Source: Monarcha castaneiventris obscurior
Lineage: Eukaryota > Chordata > Aves > Passeriformes > Monarchidae
Length of the DNA: 64,000 nucleotides
Assembly (NCBI GenBank): GCA_026261815.1
Contig: JAMPIT010000894.1
Coordinates: 52,205,147 to 52,269,146, forward strand
Direction: 5' to 3'
Shown here: in pieces, positions 45,501 through 60,500 of the stretch
Numbering within the stretch: the first letter of the stretch is position 1
How the letters are laid out: each line of letters begins with the position of its first letter
Notes under the pieces: model-generated
Told to the model about the DNA's origin: nothing
Databases searched by the model: none
Seen by the model: the letters and a program-made list of their open reading frames with translations, nothing else
Program-made: the position numbers and the translations under genes

Positions 45501-48500
45501 TTTGACCCTTCAATTTAAAAAAAATTGTGTACAAAACTAGGAGCCAAACTTTCCAAGTTTCTCTCAAAATCAGGTAGTAAGCTACTCTGTAAGTTACCCT
45601 TATAACTTCCTCCAGAGATGTGTGCCCATTTGTGCAGTAAAACAATATATTCCAAGAAAGTAAAAATACAGTAACTTATTAAGGACATAGGATTAATTTC
45701 ATCCTTAAACAGAATTTCCAACTAATTGACAGAAATGTAAAAATCTCCCTCTACTCACAGTATTTATAGCCATGTACTTTACAATATGCTCACTAATAAG
45801 AACAGGAAAAAGTTGAATACACAGTAAAAATCAACTCTGTTCACAAGCCAAAATGAAGCATATTGGCAGTTCTCCCCCTCTCTGTTGCTATTGTATTGTT
45901 GGTTTTTTTGGTGGTTGTCCTGCGGCTTGGGGGTTTTTTCACATTCCATTTTGAATCAAAAAGCTCCTTGCAAAATGAAAAATTAAGTTTCACTTCAAAT
46001 CCATCAAGACAGCATGGTTATCAGGATGGGGTAAGTTGTGAGTAAATGAAGGGAAACTTATTAGGCCAATTAGTTATTTTCCTGGAAACAAATGATGGGG
46101 AAATGAACCACTTCAGATGTTGCTGCATGGTATAAATAATAATTGCTTGGCCATCACCCATTCAAAATCTTAAAGTTATATACACAGCAACACTCTAGTC
46201 CACAGAGCTTAAAGAAGAGTGTGGAGAACAGAACTGCCTTAAAACCAATTCTGTGCAAAGACGGCCATCAGATCTTTCCTCCTCTTGGATAACTTGGAAG
46301 TTATTACTTCTAGGGAAGGGATTTTCATCTAAATGTTCCTCTAGGGTACAAAAAGAGCTTTCAGCGATGGCTAAAGGCTGGCTAGAAATTCACAGGCTCT
46401 CGCAGACAGGTGACCTCTCCCCAGCACAAGCCTGACGACAGCAGCAGTACCTTTGGGATCCTCCTGGCGCGCCGTGTGGACAGCAGCTCGCTGGCGGTGC
46501 TCAGGCTGTCCTCGTTGAGGCTGGAGGGGGACGAGGGGATGCCCAGCTGAGCCAGCAGCAGCATGTCATCGTGGCTGTGCCGCTTGGGCAGCCGCGGCAG
46601 GCGGTGGCTCTTCCTCTCCGACCAGTTCCCGACGCGCAGGGAGTGGCTGCTGGCCTTGGAGGGCAGCTGCGGGGACAAGAACGGCCTGAGCTCTGCCCCT
46701 CTCAGCAGCCCCTGGGGCAGGGAGCTCCTGTGGCACAGCGGTGCCTGCACAGGGATGTCACGCCAGGAGAGCCACTGCTCTGCGGGGTGCGTGCCAAGAG
46801 AGGGGCTGAGGGCACGGGGAAGGGACAGGAGTCAACCTCCAAGACTTTAAAGAAAACAACACCACTTCTGACTCTGCTGCATTTCCATGCATCCACATCC
46901 CATCAATTCTGTGAGCCCTTAAATCTAACTCGAGGGCATGGCTCACAGCACAGCACTGACCAATGGGGCTGGGCCATGCCTTTCACTTGCAGGAGTGAAA
47001 ATCAAGAGCAATTACACAGTTCCGTGTAATATTAATTCAGTGTAACAGTAATAACTAAAACAGCAAATTCATGCTGTTTTATCCAAGAAAAAAATAAGTA
47101 GAAAAATCAAGCTTGTTCTGTTTTCATGGTGTTAAGAAGTTTTAAGACGTGCCAATGTGCAGAGGTGTGGTTAGAACTCTGTCCTGCATTCCCAAAGAAT
47201 TCCCTTTAAAACACGAAACTTATCATTACAGGGCAAAGGGAAAATCCCTCTGAAGGATTAAGCACCAAGTAACATCTATCTTTAAAAAACGGGGGGTCTT
47301 TTGGAGCAGTCCTTGGAGCAGCTCTGCCCAGCTCCAGGTCCCTGCCTTCTCCTCCCAAACACAAACACTGCAAAGAAGCGTCACCAGCATGTCCAGGAGA
47401 AAGTACTATTATGCCAGATTAAATATCTTCATTTACTAATGTCATTTACTAATATTTATCAGCTCTATTACAAGCTATAAACCTGCAGCAATAAATGTCC
47501 CTCCCATTTATTGGCTGACTGATTGCAGTGCCATCCTACCTGGGATGAAGCACAGGTGCTTCTGTGGAGAGGGGTTGCATCACAAATACAATGTCATCAT
47601 AAAACATTCCTTTCATACCTGAGGACTTCAAAAACTGAAAATAATCAATGGGAAAAGAAAAGACACTGAGATTCAAAATGACCACACCACCAGTGCTTCT
47701 GAGGTCTCTGCACACCACAGGTAAGCACACCAGGAAAACTGGTGGCAGTCTACACTTTATTGAAAGGAAATCTTTTTGGAGATGATTGTTGGAAGCTTGC
47801 TGACCTTCTGATCTCTTCCATCTTGTTTATCATCATCCATGACTGAAAAGTCATGTTGCTAACCCAGCTATGTTGCTATGATGGAAAAACTGGGTGATAA
47901 ATTGTTGCCAAAGCTACCATTCTTCAGGAAATTCAGACTTTTCTATTTCTGGTCATTGCAGAATTACCCAGGCCCAAAGCTGACCTGCTCTTAGTGTCTC
48001 TTCACTTCAAATATCAGCACAGTGACAGTGCAGTTATGGCAGGGCTGACTCCTGGAAAGGCACTGCCAGCAGCATTTCAAAAAGAAGCGACCAGAATAAA
48101 GACAGCCCTGTTGCAAAGGTATCAGAGAGTTCTTACTTACTGAACAACTTTACAGAAGCCACTTAAATCTGTAAATTCCTTGGTAACCCTGTGTTAAACA
48201 GACAACACTGGCCAGTATCTTCCTACAGACCTGTATGGTTCCCAGCCTAAGGACACACCCTCAGGGATCCTCTCGATGCTACACAACTCCTGTTAACACA
48301 CAACACACTGCCAGAAATAATTGTTACACACCATGTCCCAGCATGAGGTTATCCTCATGACTGCAGTGCCTGTTTCTTCTTTGCCTGATTACTACTTTGC
48401 ACTTGTTCCTTTTCCAGCAGCTTTGCTGAAGTCACTCCTCTGTTTTACAAAGGATGTGCTAGGAGCACACTAAGAATCCTGGTGATGCTTCTTTTGTCTC

Positions 48501-51500
48501 TTGGACAAAATGTGTGCTTGCATGCACACAAAGTAAATGAAAGAAAATGCATTGTTTTCTTTCTAGGTCTCTTTAGAGGACAAAAATGTAAATTGCTGTG
48601 ACCTTTTGTTCAACTGCAATTTTGCTGTTGATTCAGTGCACAATGAAGTTCCTTTAAAGGATACTTTGAATCTCAAAATTAAGTATGTGATGAGATTTAT
48701 ATTTTTCCTAATGAACACAGTGATCCCATAAACAAGAAGGCAACCTGGCATTTCATGGTGTTCACAAAAAAAAAAAAAAAAGCAGGCTTGCTTTGGAAAA
48801 TTCACCACAAAAGGGAAGGTCTGCAGAGTACCTCATCTTTCTTATGCTATAAACACAATTTATATAGCCCTGTTACTTGCAGACACTCAGGTTTTTCTGA
48901 CTATTGTATTATTCGTGTATTTTTTTCAGGGCTTTTACCTGGCATTCTCTGCTTTACAATAAAACATGCCACACTACAAATCCCCCAGGAGCAGAGCCTC
49001 ACCAGGCCTCTCGCAACAACACAGGGACAACCCCAGCAGCCGAGTTCCCCCCTCCCGCCGCTGCCTGGCAGAGGAGGCAGAGGCAATGCCCTGAGAGGTG
49101 CGGCCACAGCCAGCGTTAATCCAGGCCCAGATGCAGCTCAGAGAGAAGCAGTGGAAGGACTCAGGACGCCAGGGCAGGGCAGCCCGAAGCGCGGTGGGGC
49201 TGTGGGCGCAGCCACGGCCGCCGGGCGCGGGGCCGGCCCCGCTGAGGGCTCGGCTCCCGCTGCCGGGCCCGCCGCTTCCAGCCCGCTGCCTTTACCTGCG
49301 GAGCTGCCGTGTATTTCCTGTTCTGCGGCGTCCACATCCTGTGCAGGGAATCTAGGGAATTCTCGGACAGCTGATGGGATTTTCGCCCCGCGTGACGGCC
49401 CTTCAGCTCCACATCCTCGTACGGGTTTTCCTTGGGTGACTCGCCTTCACGTGTGGGGTTGCGGGGTTGGTTGTTTTTTTGGTGGGGTTTTTTTAATTTT
49501 TTTTAAGGAAAGAAAAACAGACAGGAATGTAAAATTAGAAAAAAAAAATCATGTGAACCAAGTGAAAGGCTTTTCTAAAAGCTCCTCAGCTTTCAGCATG
49601 ACTCATCCCTCTAGCTGCAGCTGGAAGTATTTGGAGGAGAACTTGGCTATGAGGTCGACAAGTTTCTTTGGATTTTTTTGCTGTCCTTTTTTTTTTTTTT
49701 TTTTTAACTAAAATGCGAAGATTTCACAAGACGTGCTGCTGAGCATCTGCAGCTGTGGAAAATTTATTGATATATAAAAGCTAAGGCACTTAACTTCTTT
49801 AAAGTGTATCAGTGGATTTTATGAATCTGTAACAGCCACTCACAGGGTGAAATGAAGACCAATAAATAACTGTGCTCAACACGCCACCCTTACACACAAT
49901 AAGACAATTCTTATTTGATGCAACCTTCATTTTTCTCTTCTCCTGAGAGAAGGCAAAGAAAGAATAAACACTCCAGCTCAGCAGTGCCAAGAGACAAGAC
50001 TGAAAATGCGAAAGGAGAACAATTTCTGCCCCAACCATACTGCATCCTCAAAGTGTTCTTTAAAATATATCCTGTCTTCAAATTAGGCACCTGTTCATTT
50101 CAAGTTATGTGAAACTCCTGTCTCCTGGAAGAAAACTCATCCTGCTAGTAAGATATAGAGGCTTGACCAATTAATCCCTAAATATGACTTAAATGAAAAC
50201 TACATTAAAAATCAGACCGCAGCCTTTGAATTTTTACCATTTGAAAACCAGAACCAAAATTTATAGTCCGGGTTTAAGTGAGATCCAATACCCATCATCT
50301 TCTCAGACTCCTGAACTCAGCAGACCTCTCACTAAATAAAGTAGCCATCAAAGATGATGAATGCCATCAATAAAATTAACATTTTGTATCCACTCTTTCA
50401 GACAGTTGATAATCAGCAACTGATTTAGAGATTCAGGTTTTTGAAACACAGAGCAATTGCAGTTTTCCAACCATCTTGAACAGAAAATCATCTCCTAAAA
50501 ATGTGATCTACTCAAAATCAAGAACTGAATTTACAGAAACATCTAGGAAGTTAAAAGCTTTTAAACCAACTTTCTTTTGGTTTTGTATATAAAGACAAAT
50601 TTAAAACCCGTGGGTTTAGTACAATATATATGTCATAGTATAGGCTATTTAATATAAGAAATTCAGCTTTCACAACATACTGTGTCAGTTGAGAGCTGAG
50701 GACAGAAAGATGTAGCATGGTTCATTATTCCCACTGTTACAGAAAATACAGCATTTAAGGAGATTACAGCTGAGGCATAAGGTGTTTTCAATGAGAGCAA
50801 GGCCTGGGTTGACACTCAGTCTGTGTGATTACCAGCTATTTTGTTCTAGTCAGACTATTAAATTTCCTTATTGTACAAAAGAAAACAAAAGCAGTTTGTG
50901 CTTTCTACTTTCTTGTTGAGCCTGGAAGCGTGAGACTGCTTGATTCATCAATTACAGCCACAAGAACTTCTGCTGAGCAAGTTCACATATTCACAATACA
51001 AATAAAAATACAGTTTTGCTTCGGTAGTGCATCATACTAAGATTTCCAGTCAAACATAAGCACAAGAGTGAATGTTTTAGCTTTGTTCTAATTAGAAGCC
51101 TGAATCACTGCTGCTCTTGAAGAATGTTTGACTTGGCAATCAGAGCTTATTATTTCATCCAGAGGGAATCTGATTCTGGAGGCTGCACTATCATTGTAGC
51201 CAATTCTCATGCCACATGGAAAGAACACCTTCAGGTGCATGTGGTAGACAAAGGAAGACCTTTTGATGAATGCAATGAATAGGATAAATCTTAAGCAACA
51301 AATATTCCTTAAAAAAAAAAAAATGCTATGGAGGGCTGTAGAAGTGGTTGATTCTTCCTGTGGGAAGAAAAAATAGATATCGCACTGCTTCTGTTACTTG
51401 TAGACTCTACAGCTCTAGAAATGGCAATCATAACAATGATAAATAGTAAAATTTGCAAAATGCTGTTACTTACAGCTGATTAGGCTCTAGTGGCATAATA

Positions 51501-54500
51501 AAGTTTCTTGTAAGCCCAAGTCAAGTATAGGTCAAGCAAGGATTTTGGAATGGATTAATAGATTTCAAAATACCCAGCTTCATGAGACAGGGCTCAAACA
51601 TGCGCTTCCTTGTGAAAACAAATGTTACTGCATTAGTCTACAGAGTATCCAAACTCCTGAGAAGAAACAAGCCCATCAGTGAAAAAACCCCTTTTTTACA
51701 ATGTAAAGCATTTATAAATGTTAGGGGGATTCTCTTTCCAAAACACAATGTAAAACAGAATTGCTTGAACCCAGTTAAACTCAACATAAATAATGTTGAC
51801 CTGACATATTAAGTACAGAAATGGGCCCAGAGAAGTCTTGGACGAGAGAAAGGGGAGGAGCAAGGACCCGTGAGCCGAGGCCGTTTTTCTGAGTCAGAGT
51901 CTCTACCAAAAGAGAGCTTGGGCCAAATTCCTCTTCATTGTAATGGGAAGGTCAGAGGAGACACCACAGGGATTTTAACCCTTTCCCCTAGAGCTGTGAG
52001 AGCTTCTGCAGATGACTGGCTTGCTGATCAAGAACTCATGTGTCTATTCTTTCTCTCATTTGCTTAAAAACCAAATTATTTCAGAGCTTGGGGGGGTTTA
52101 TTCACTTTGAACTAATGCCTTGAGACCAAATACATCTCACCATTTTTTTGCCTTTTTTTTTTTTTTTTTAAGAAGAGCCTCCTTCCAACCCAAATCTCAG
52201 ATAATGAAATAGTCTGATCAATCAAAAACCGCCTGGTTTTGCTGATATGACTTTTGAATGAAGTATTTGGTTCAAGCTGTGAACTGGAAGCAACATACAA
52301 ACTATCTCCTCAGCAATTTTCAATCACCATTTCTTAGTGTATCTGCTCTCCCTGGTAGACACACAAAAGACCAGATATGCGAAAAGAGGCAGCCCAGACT
52401 GATTTCTGTACAAGTGACAAGAAACCAAAGATGTCAAGTAAACTAAAAGTGCTGAAAATACCCTGAACTGCCTTAAAGCAGCATTTAAGTGCATCTGGCT
52501 GCAGTGACTCCCTTGCATGGGAGAAAGATCTGAGACGTGGTGGTCACCGGCAGGTGCGTGTCCCACATGGGAGTGAGGTCCTGGGGGAGACCCGTGGTGG
52601 TGGCTGCTACTGCTGCTGCTGCTGCTGTACAAAAAGGAGGAAAGTTTCCACATCACTGGGCTGGCTCAGAGGTTTACAGCTTTCCCCTCAACCAACTTCT
52701 CCAGTCCCAAGTCTCAGGCAAGGAATGTTTGCAAGCTGCAGCGCTTGGATTTGCTGCAAAAGGAAAACATATTTACAATGAAAGAGCAAGGAAACATCCT
52801 TGTTCCTGCCATATGGATGTCTGTATTGGAAGCCAAAAGGAGAAACATTATGCAGTATAGAGGCCAGGCTTGTCTTAATGAGGCTGATCCAACAGCCACA
52901 CAAGACAACAGAAGATTATCACTGACTTCAAAGGAAGCTGAATCATACCCCCAGGATGCATATGATCACAAACAGTAAGTCTTTGGCAAATACTGTCCCT
53001 AATCACCATCCCTGCTCCCAGATCAGTTCCCTTTATAAGCATTTTCTCCAAGTTTCCCATTCTCTCGAATTCTACGTACCAAAGTGTTGAGTTAACACAG
53101 GGCATTTATCTACAAGACATTTATCTTCAGAAGATCTCACAGACAATTTAACGAATGGTCCATCAGGGAAGAAAAGAAAGAGAACAAAAAAAAAAGATAA
53201 AATAACCACTGATATTTAGAAAAGTCCTGAGGAATGCAGTGCCTTGAGCTTAAGGATCGATGAGTTTCCCCGAGGGGTTGCAGTTCCTCACTCCGTGATG
53301 CGTTGCGAGTCAGCCCCACCGAATCCTGAGGCAGCACACAATGTTCCTCTGCTCAGCCTCTCACACGTGGCAAATGGGAAGCAGAGGCAGACTCAGCGAG
53401 CCTGTCTCACGCTGAGAAAGGAGTGAAAAGTAAGGCTGAGGGGGGAAAAAAAGAAGCAGGCAGACGCTTCTCTATAAATGGCAGAAAGCAGGGAAAGGCA
53501 TCATTTCGTTTCAGATGGGAGAAACAATTAGCAGAGGAATTAAGTGATTCACGGAGTGCTGATTATAACTCCAGCTTTTTGCACTGCCAGGAAGAGAGAG
53601 GACTGGAACAGCAGGTATAGAGTAAAGGAAAAGACTCTTAAATGTTTGTTAAGCTGGGTGTGTAAACTGGGAGCCTATGGTCACAGAGGAGATACAGAAT
53701 CCACAGGGTGATGCCAAGTGCCCAAGCTAAGAGCCTGCTGCCTTTCCTCCTGGCTACTTAGAAAGCCCAGGGACCTGAGCTGCATGGCCAGGACAGTTAT
53801 CACCTCACAAACGAGGTGCACGTGCATTGCTCATTCATTTCAGTCATAAAATTACACCAACGCAGATCCACACCACCAGTGCTGGAGGAAAACTGGGCCG
53901 CTGGGATGTTTGTGAGCATGTTCAGATCAAATGGATGAAAACCAGTAAATCTCCACACTCCCATAAAGCGTCCAAGCTTAGATCTTTGATGCATAGATGA
54001 GCTCTTCCAACATCAGAGGTGCTGCAACTGTGCATCTCAGCTGGGGAATTTACCCCAGGAATCTGCAGAAAGAGGAGCTATTTCAATCTCAAATTACAGC
54101 TAACACATATTACAGCTGCTTTGAAAAGCTCTTGCTGAACAGCACTGAGTTACAGTCCATTATTTGCTTATAGCCCTATCACCCAGTGTATCTGCTCAGT
54201 ACCGTGAGCTCAGAAAAGCACAAGAGCATCTGCAACAAGCAGAGTGGCAAGTCTAAAATGCAATCAGCCTTTTGGGCCCTGGTCCATGGACTTTGCAGGC
54301 AACAACCTGTGCTTTCTGAACTTCTCCAGTCCTGCTTTGCCTTGCAATAAGCAGAAGAAACACTGCAGATGCTTTCAGTTCCCCGCTATCTCTGTGGGGA
54401 CTCCAAGAGCTTAGAGTGTAGTCAAAATGAAGCATAAGGGAAAAGAATTAGCACGGCTGGTAAATGAACAAGAAATTTCACCCCCAAAAATCACCCATTT

Positions 54501-57500
54501 CCCACTCAGTCCAAAACCATGTGCATGAAAATGTCTGATGAGCAGCTGTTAGCACAGTGCAGCAACAGCTCCTCTGAACTGCCTGCATTTCAGGGGGTTC
54601 ACCCTGCTGACTTCAACACAGTCTCTGAATTTAAAGGAGGATTTGGGAGAGCAATCTCATGGTCTTTTTTTTCTCTGTTTTACTAACCTGCAGCACTGAC
54701 TAGAAAGCCAGGCAGAGACTGTCACAAGAAGCTGTAGTGGATGGTATCATGATGAGACACACTCTACAGAGAAAAGCTGAGCTCTAAATAGGGCACGAGA
54801 TGATTATTAAAAATAACTGGAATCCATGTATCCAAATGTAACAACAAAGCAGCAGGCTGATTGTCAATAGGATCAGCTGAAATATTTGGCCTTTCTTTGA
54901 CAGGCCCATATGAGCACTGTTTGATTTATTGTGCTCTGGCTGTCATTACCCTACAGTGTCTATTATTAAATTTGCCACTTTTACACTTTCCAAAATCTCA
55001 CATACATTTTAGGCTGTCACAGGCAGACTGTGGGTGCAGAATAAGACAGGAATATACTAGTCTGTGATTGCTGCCTGTACCATCATTTTGCATCAATCCT
55101 AGCTGCAGAGACCTGCTGGTGTCTGACTGAAAAGCCAAAATGTCTTCAGAGAAGCAGCTAGCACAGCACTGCTGGCAGAGTTACAATCTCTCCAAGTTTG
55201 CTTCAGCTTCACAGCAGCCCAGCAATTCCCATTTCTCCCTGATTTGTCATGGGATGGTAATATGACAGACTAAAATGTGCTACAAAAGCATGACAGGCAA
55301 TAATGTGGCATGTGAGGGTGAGATTTTACTCAAAAGATCAACTTGCTCTCTTTCTAACCTTCTCCCACATTTACTGGAAGAACTTTGCAAATGTTCTAAT
55401 TTGAAAGCAATGTCAAGCTGGAACATTTTCCAACTTGACCTCAGTCATCATTGCTGCAGCTCTGATCACACACAGCGAAGGATTCAGTAAAACAGCTAAA
55501 TAATCTCATTTTGTTACATGACATACACTATGTCAAATTTACACAAGAAATCAAACCAACTAATTGGTTTAGGAGAGATGAGGTGCCTTTACCAGCAGGG
55601 ATGAAGGGAGTGACTTGTGCTGTTTTAATGCAGAAGTAAACAAGGAGCTGATTATCCCAAACTGAAGCAATACTCAAACTGACAGAGAAAAAAAGCCAAA
55701 TGATTGTGTATGACTCCACTGTCAAGTTTTTATCAGTCACCTGTGGTGGCAGCTGTAACAAGATTCAATTATATATCTAATTATATAATCTACCCCTACA
55801 GAAGCAGTGATTATGTTGTCCTCTTAAGGCCCAAAAAATCTGTCAATAGAAGTGTCCAGCCACTGAAAGGCCTCAAAATCTCCTAAACACGACAATGAAC
55901 AGGGCCAGAGAGAAGGAGGATGCATAAGAAACCCTCCCCAAGAGGGCCAGCTGCCCCTGGGCCAGTGAATTGAGGAACACTCCCAATGGGAACCCACCAG
56001 AAAGATTCCATTCAGAAATTCATCCTGGTTTTAGAGATTCCACAGCAATGTTTTTGAGGCATTGCCTTATTTTCTAGACTGCTCCAGTTCCAGCTGTCAG
56101 AGCAGGCATGGAGCTGTGTGATGTTCAGTTAAACATTCTCAATCTACGAAGCAGCACACGGAGCCCAGTTGAGCAATGCATTTCCTGCACATCTGTCGTG
56201 TCCTCTTGGAGGAAACCTCCACCTGACCTGTTCTGCTGTGTACAGCACTCTGGGGACTTAGAGAGTAAGAAGGCTTGTCTTGTCAGAGGTTCCTTCCACT
56301 AAATTTAATTTCTAAATTGAGTGCTATTTCTTTCACCTACTTTTACTAGATTTTCTCAAGTCAAACTTAATACTATGCCCTTAACCTTCATTTCACTTTA
56401 CTCATTCAACTTTTTTTGATGGTGATAACACATTCTTTCTCCTAGATGTTAGGTCAACAATGCTTCAGACACAAGACCTTAAATACCAATATTCCAACAT
56501 CTCAGCTGCATTTCCAGAGCAGACTGGAAAACTGGAACCGTATGGTCCATATGACAGGAAATACTGTTGTGCACAAACACAGCAGGAGCAACAATCTCAG
56601 CCATCTCTTAATACTATGATAGTTTCTTGAATTCACACAAAGCCAAGCGTGGTTTCCCCAACCGGATTCAGAAAGCCACATCAATTTTGTTCTGATTAAA
56701 GGCTCATTCAAAACCACAAGAAGCAAAACAATGTTAAGTTTACTATGACTGCCACATTTCTATGAGTGCTAGTACAGAAGATGAATGAAGTCCACATGGT
56801 TCCTTGCACATGGAACACAGCTCTGATTTATATTAGGAATGTGCACCCCTTTATACAAGGGCTTAATGATTAATGCAGAATGGATCATTGTGTTCCAATC
56901 CAATACCTGTCCTGAGCTTACCATGCAGGTATTTCATCTATTAAAGTCTACAGAAATATTACAAAATTGAACAAAGTGTCTGGTTCATGATGTCACTGGA
57001 TTTCAAAGCACGACCATTTTTGGTTTCAATATACCTTAAAACTTTTTTTTTTTTTAAAGTCAGCTCTCAAAATAAGATAAACCACACACAGCAGTTCATT
57101 GCTGCCCTGGTCATTAAAGAAGAAACAGTGCAAGGGCACCAGGAGGAAGACAAAGCTTTGGTGTGCATATGCCTCACATGGAGAGGCCATGGGGTAGCCA
57201 AAAAACCAATGACTCCAGGCCTGGCACTTCCATGCTTAGAAGCTGCTGAGCCAGGGAAGGCTGGGGAATAACCCTGCTGCTGTCTGCCACTCCCCAGAGA
57301 GGCAAGTGGAAAAGACAGCACTGGGCACTTCCTGCAGGTGAAAGGATGAAGGACAACATCCTTCAAGTCTGAAAGGAGAATTCAGACTGCATGGAAAGAA
57401 AAATTTGTTCACAGGGACATCAAGAAACCATTCTTCACAATGGAGGCTAAGCAGTGGAGAAGGCTGCACAGGGAGGCAGTGAAGCCATCCCGCCATGTAT

Positions 57501-60500
57501 TTTGGAAACTGTAGATGTAGCCCTCATCTAATATTGAAATCAGCCCTGCTTTGAGCAGAGGTTGGATCAGATGACTTCACAGCCCCTACCAACTTGAAAT
57601 TTTTATGATTCTGTCTCACACTAGAATAGTTAGAGCATTGCTCAAGATTCACAGCTTTCTTTTCTTGTGTTTTAACACTTCCTTGCATTACAAATATTAA
57701 TTCTAAGGGGTGGGGGGAGATGCCGCTTTATTATTGCACATACAGCAACAATGTTTTAACTGCCTACAAGTTTTAGGGAGGCAAGGAGATTCAACAAGGT
57801 ATAGGAAAAAAAAGACCCACTGGCACCCTCCAGGGCAACTGTTTGCCAAGAAAACTCAGAGCACAGTGACAGAGCCCTTTATAGCTTTGAAGCAGATGTA
57901 GATCTATAAAATAAACTCTCTCTTGCAGACACCTGGTTTGCATGAGCACAAAAGTGCTACTTGGAGACTGGGGTCTAGCACCACTGGTATAAATTATGCA
58001 GATGTGATACACAAAACTACGATAGTTTCTTTAAAGCTGGAGATCAAACCACTTTGGCTTGTCTTTAATCATGCCTGACAGTTTGTAAGAATTATACTGA
58101 TTTGGTATTCCCCCCACACTGCCCCTATTGAATGAAGTGCTTGGAAAGAGGTTGTTAAAAAGCAGTACAAAACAATGAAGTTCTGTGTTTGTCCACAGAT
58201 CTGAAATTTTGCATTCTCTTCTCACTGCCCTGCCAAAATGGCCAAATTATAGGCTGCAAGGGGCTGGTTTATAGTACCCATGAGTTGGAAGAGCCCATTA
58301 TGATTTTGTTTTACTGAACCCAAGATTTCTTCTCATTTGAAGAAAGCTTCTTACCAGTCCTGCACCTTTTATTTTGATATTTAACAAACCAGACAAGGGA
58401 AAGAATCATTACCATGCAAAATCTGGTGGCACAGTGACAAGTCCTGAGCAAAGATGAGTACTGTAATTAACACACAATACATTCTCAAGTGTGAGTAGCA
58501 TGGTGGTCTGTCATGGAAAAGGCTGATGATATAAGGATGCTCTGCACAGAAAATGACTTTTCAGTATCTACAAAAGTTTTCATTTTAACTAACAGACACT
58601 GAGGAGGAGCTGAAAGCTTCTATTCTGAAAGCATTTTTTTTGAATGGCATAGAGAAAGTGTACAGCTGAGAATGGAAAGACTAAATTCCTGTTTTCACTG
58701 AGGCTGACAAGACAGAGACATAATTTGGGTCTGGCAAAGAGCCCCAGGCTCCAATTTGTGGCCACTATTCTTTGCTGTATCAACTGATATGACCAAGAAC
58801 AGTTTTGTTCTATTGTCTTTGTTTGCCCCTCAAACATGTGTAAGCACTATTAGAGTGCTTTTTACTAGACTAAACAAGCCCAGCTTGTCAGTGTCTCTTC
58901 AGAGGATGTGTGCTCTAGGGTCCCAGACTATCTTGGTAGCCCTCCAGCTTTCAGTATATAAAGATTCATTGTCCAAAGTAAAACGAAGTCCCCTTTGTAT
59001 CTGTTGTAATAATATAACACTGAAAGAGTTAAAAACAAAGCAGATATTCATCACTTGTGTGGAAAATCTGTCCTCTGAAGGGCTGCCCAATTTTTGGTAA
59101 TTATAACAACTTTTTTTTGATGTTAAAAGAATGTATGCATAGGCCATACATTTCCTTCTAAGACCAAAAGAAACATGTTTTTCTTATGAAGCTTAATGAA
59201 AACAGTGTTTTTTGTTGTGCATTCCCGATGGTTGTATAGCTAAAGGAAATTAATTCCTCTTTAACCAGCAACTGGGATTTGGAGTAGACCAGGAACAGTG
59301 CTACAAACAACTGCTTTGGGGCAGTCCACACCGGAGTCCTGAAAAGCTCAGGCTGACCACACAAGGCCTCTGAGGCTAATCTTGCTATTGGATAGCTCTG
59401 TAAACACTGTCTTGGGTTCTGTTCTTTACATTTTTACACCACTCAAGGCTTCAAGCCAAGATCTCGATAAAAAGAACGATTTGGTACTCGAAAAGCATTG
59501 GCAAAAAGCTGACCAAACAGTCTGTTTCCAATACTACCCAGAGCAGTCTGAAAGAATCAAGACTTCCTGCATGCAGCTTGAGAGCTACGTTTGCACTGAA
59601 GGATCAAACCCATTTAGCCTCCATTTAATCTCCCTTTACTGACAGCACTGAACGTTCCTGCCCAGGGCACGTGTTCAGCAATACACAGCCTGCCCACAGC
59701 CACTCAGCATCCTGCTGTGAGCCCGTGTCCTGCAGCAGCTTCTTACCTACAATGTCTTCATAGGCATTTTCTTCTAAAGTGCTCTTGGATCCAAATTTAT
59801 GCTGGCTCTCAGTTCCATTTTCAGTCGGGGAGGGAGGGTACAGGGATTGCAGACTTGAGGCATCCTCAAACTCAAAGGATTTTCTAGAGTTTAAAACAAT
59901 AATAATTAGTAACAAGAATGCAAAATTATTCAAACATTTAGATGAGCATTTGCTTGCTAAGAAAGATATATAAAGTGAACCACAACAAGAGAAAAATCCC
60001 ACATTATGCTTTAAGGACCAATTTTTAGCAGACCATAAGTCCTGTGCTCACAGCAGTCTCCAGTATAACCATCTATGACACTTCTATGAAGTTGGAAGTA
60101 TTGTTACTCAATTATGCAGACAGGAAGAAAATACCAGGAAAATATGTGATATTTTTCCAAGTTTACAGAGTAAGTTAGCAGCACAGTCCTCAGATTAGAA
60201 ATTACTTTGCTCTTTCCAGAGGCCCAAGAAACATGTAGCCCTCTCTCCTAAAGAAAGACACAGTTTCTGGAAAGCATTCCTGCACTGGTTGCTCTGGGAG
60301 ATGTAGCCCTTAGTTTGACACCATTCACGTCTTGAACTTTGAGATTACAGATACAGATTGACACAGAGCTCAGTGTACAAATGCCAAAGGCAGACTCGTG
60401 GGAAAGTCACCTGTTTCCTTTGCACACCCCGTGCCAAGCACTGGCAGCAAAGGAGGAAGCCTTGAGGAAATTAATGATCCCTGGGGTGCATGAGCAACCC

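Larger units (their letters stand above)
49445..59746 (-). other. DENND2B intron (10.3 kb)
   Basis: Contains poly-T runs (49687-49706, 52148-52169), a six-unit CTG run (52610-52628) and a CR1 tail (57395-57614). The rest is unique, AT-rich sequence. Its acceptor end is A/C-rich rather than T-rich. Confidence 0.75.

Noticed and set aside
48755..49711. 318-codon plus-strand open frame
   Set aside because: It runs through a poly-A stretch, the CpG island, the antisense of a real DENND2B exon and a poly-T run. Composition explains its length and no domain is recognisable.
52181..52215. ccttccaacccaaatc block resembling a CR1 tail after a poly-T run
   Set aside because: Only about 16 bases match and no other CR1 segment flanks it, so I did not call an element.
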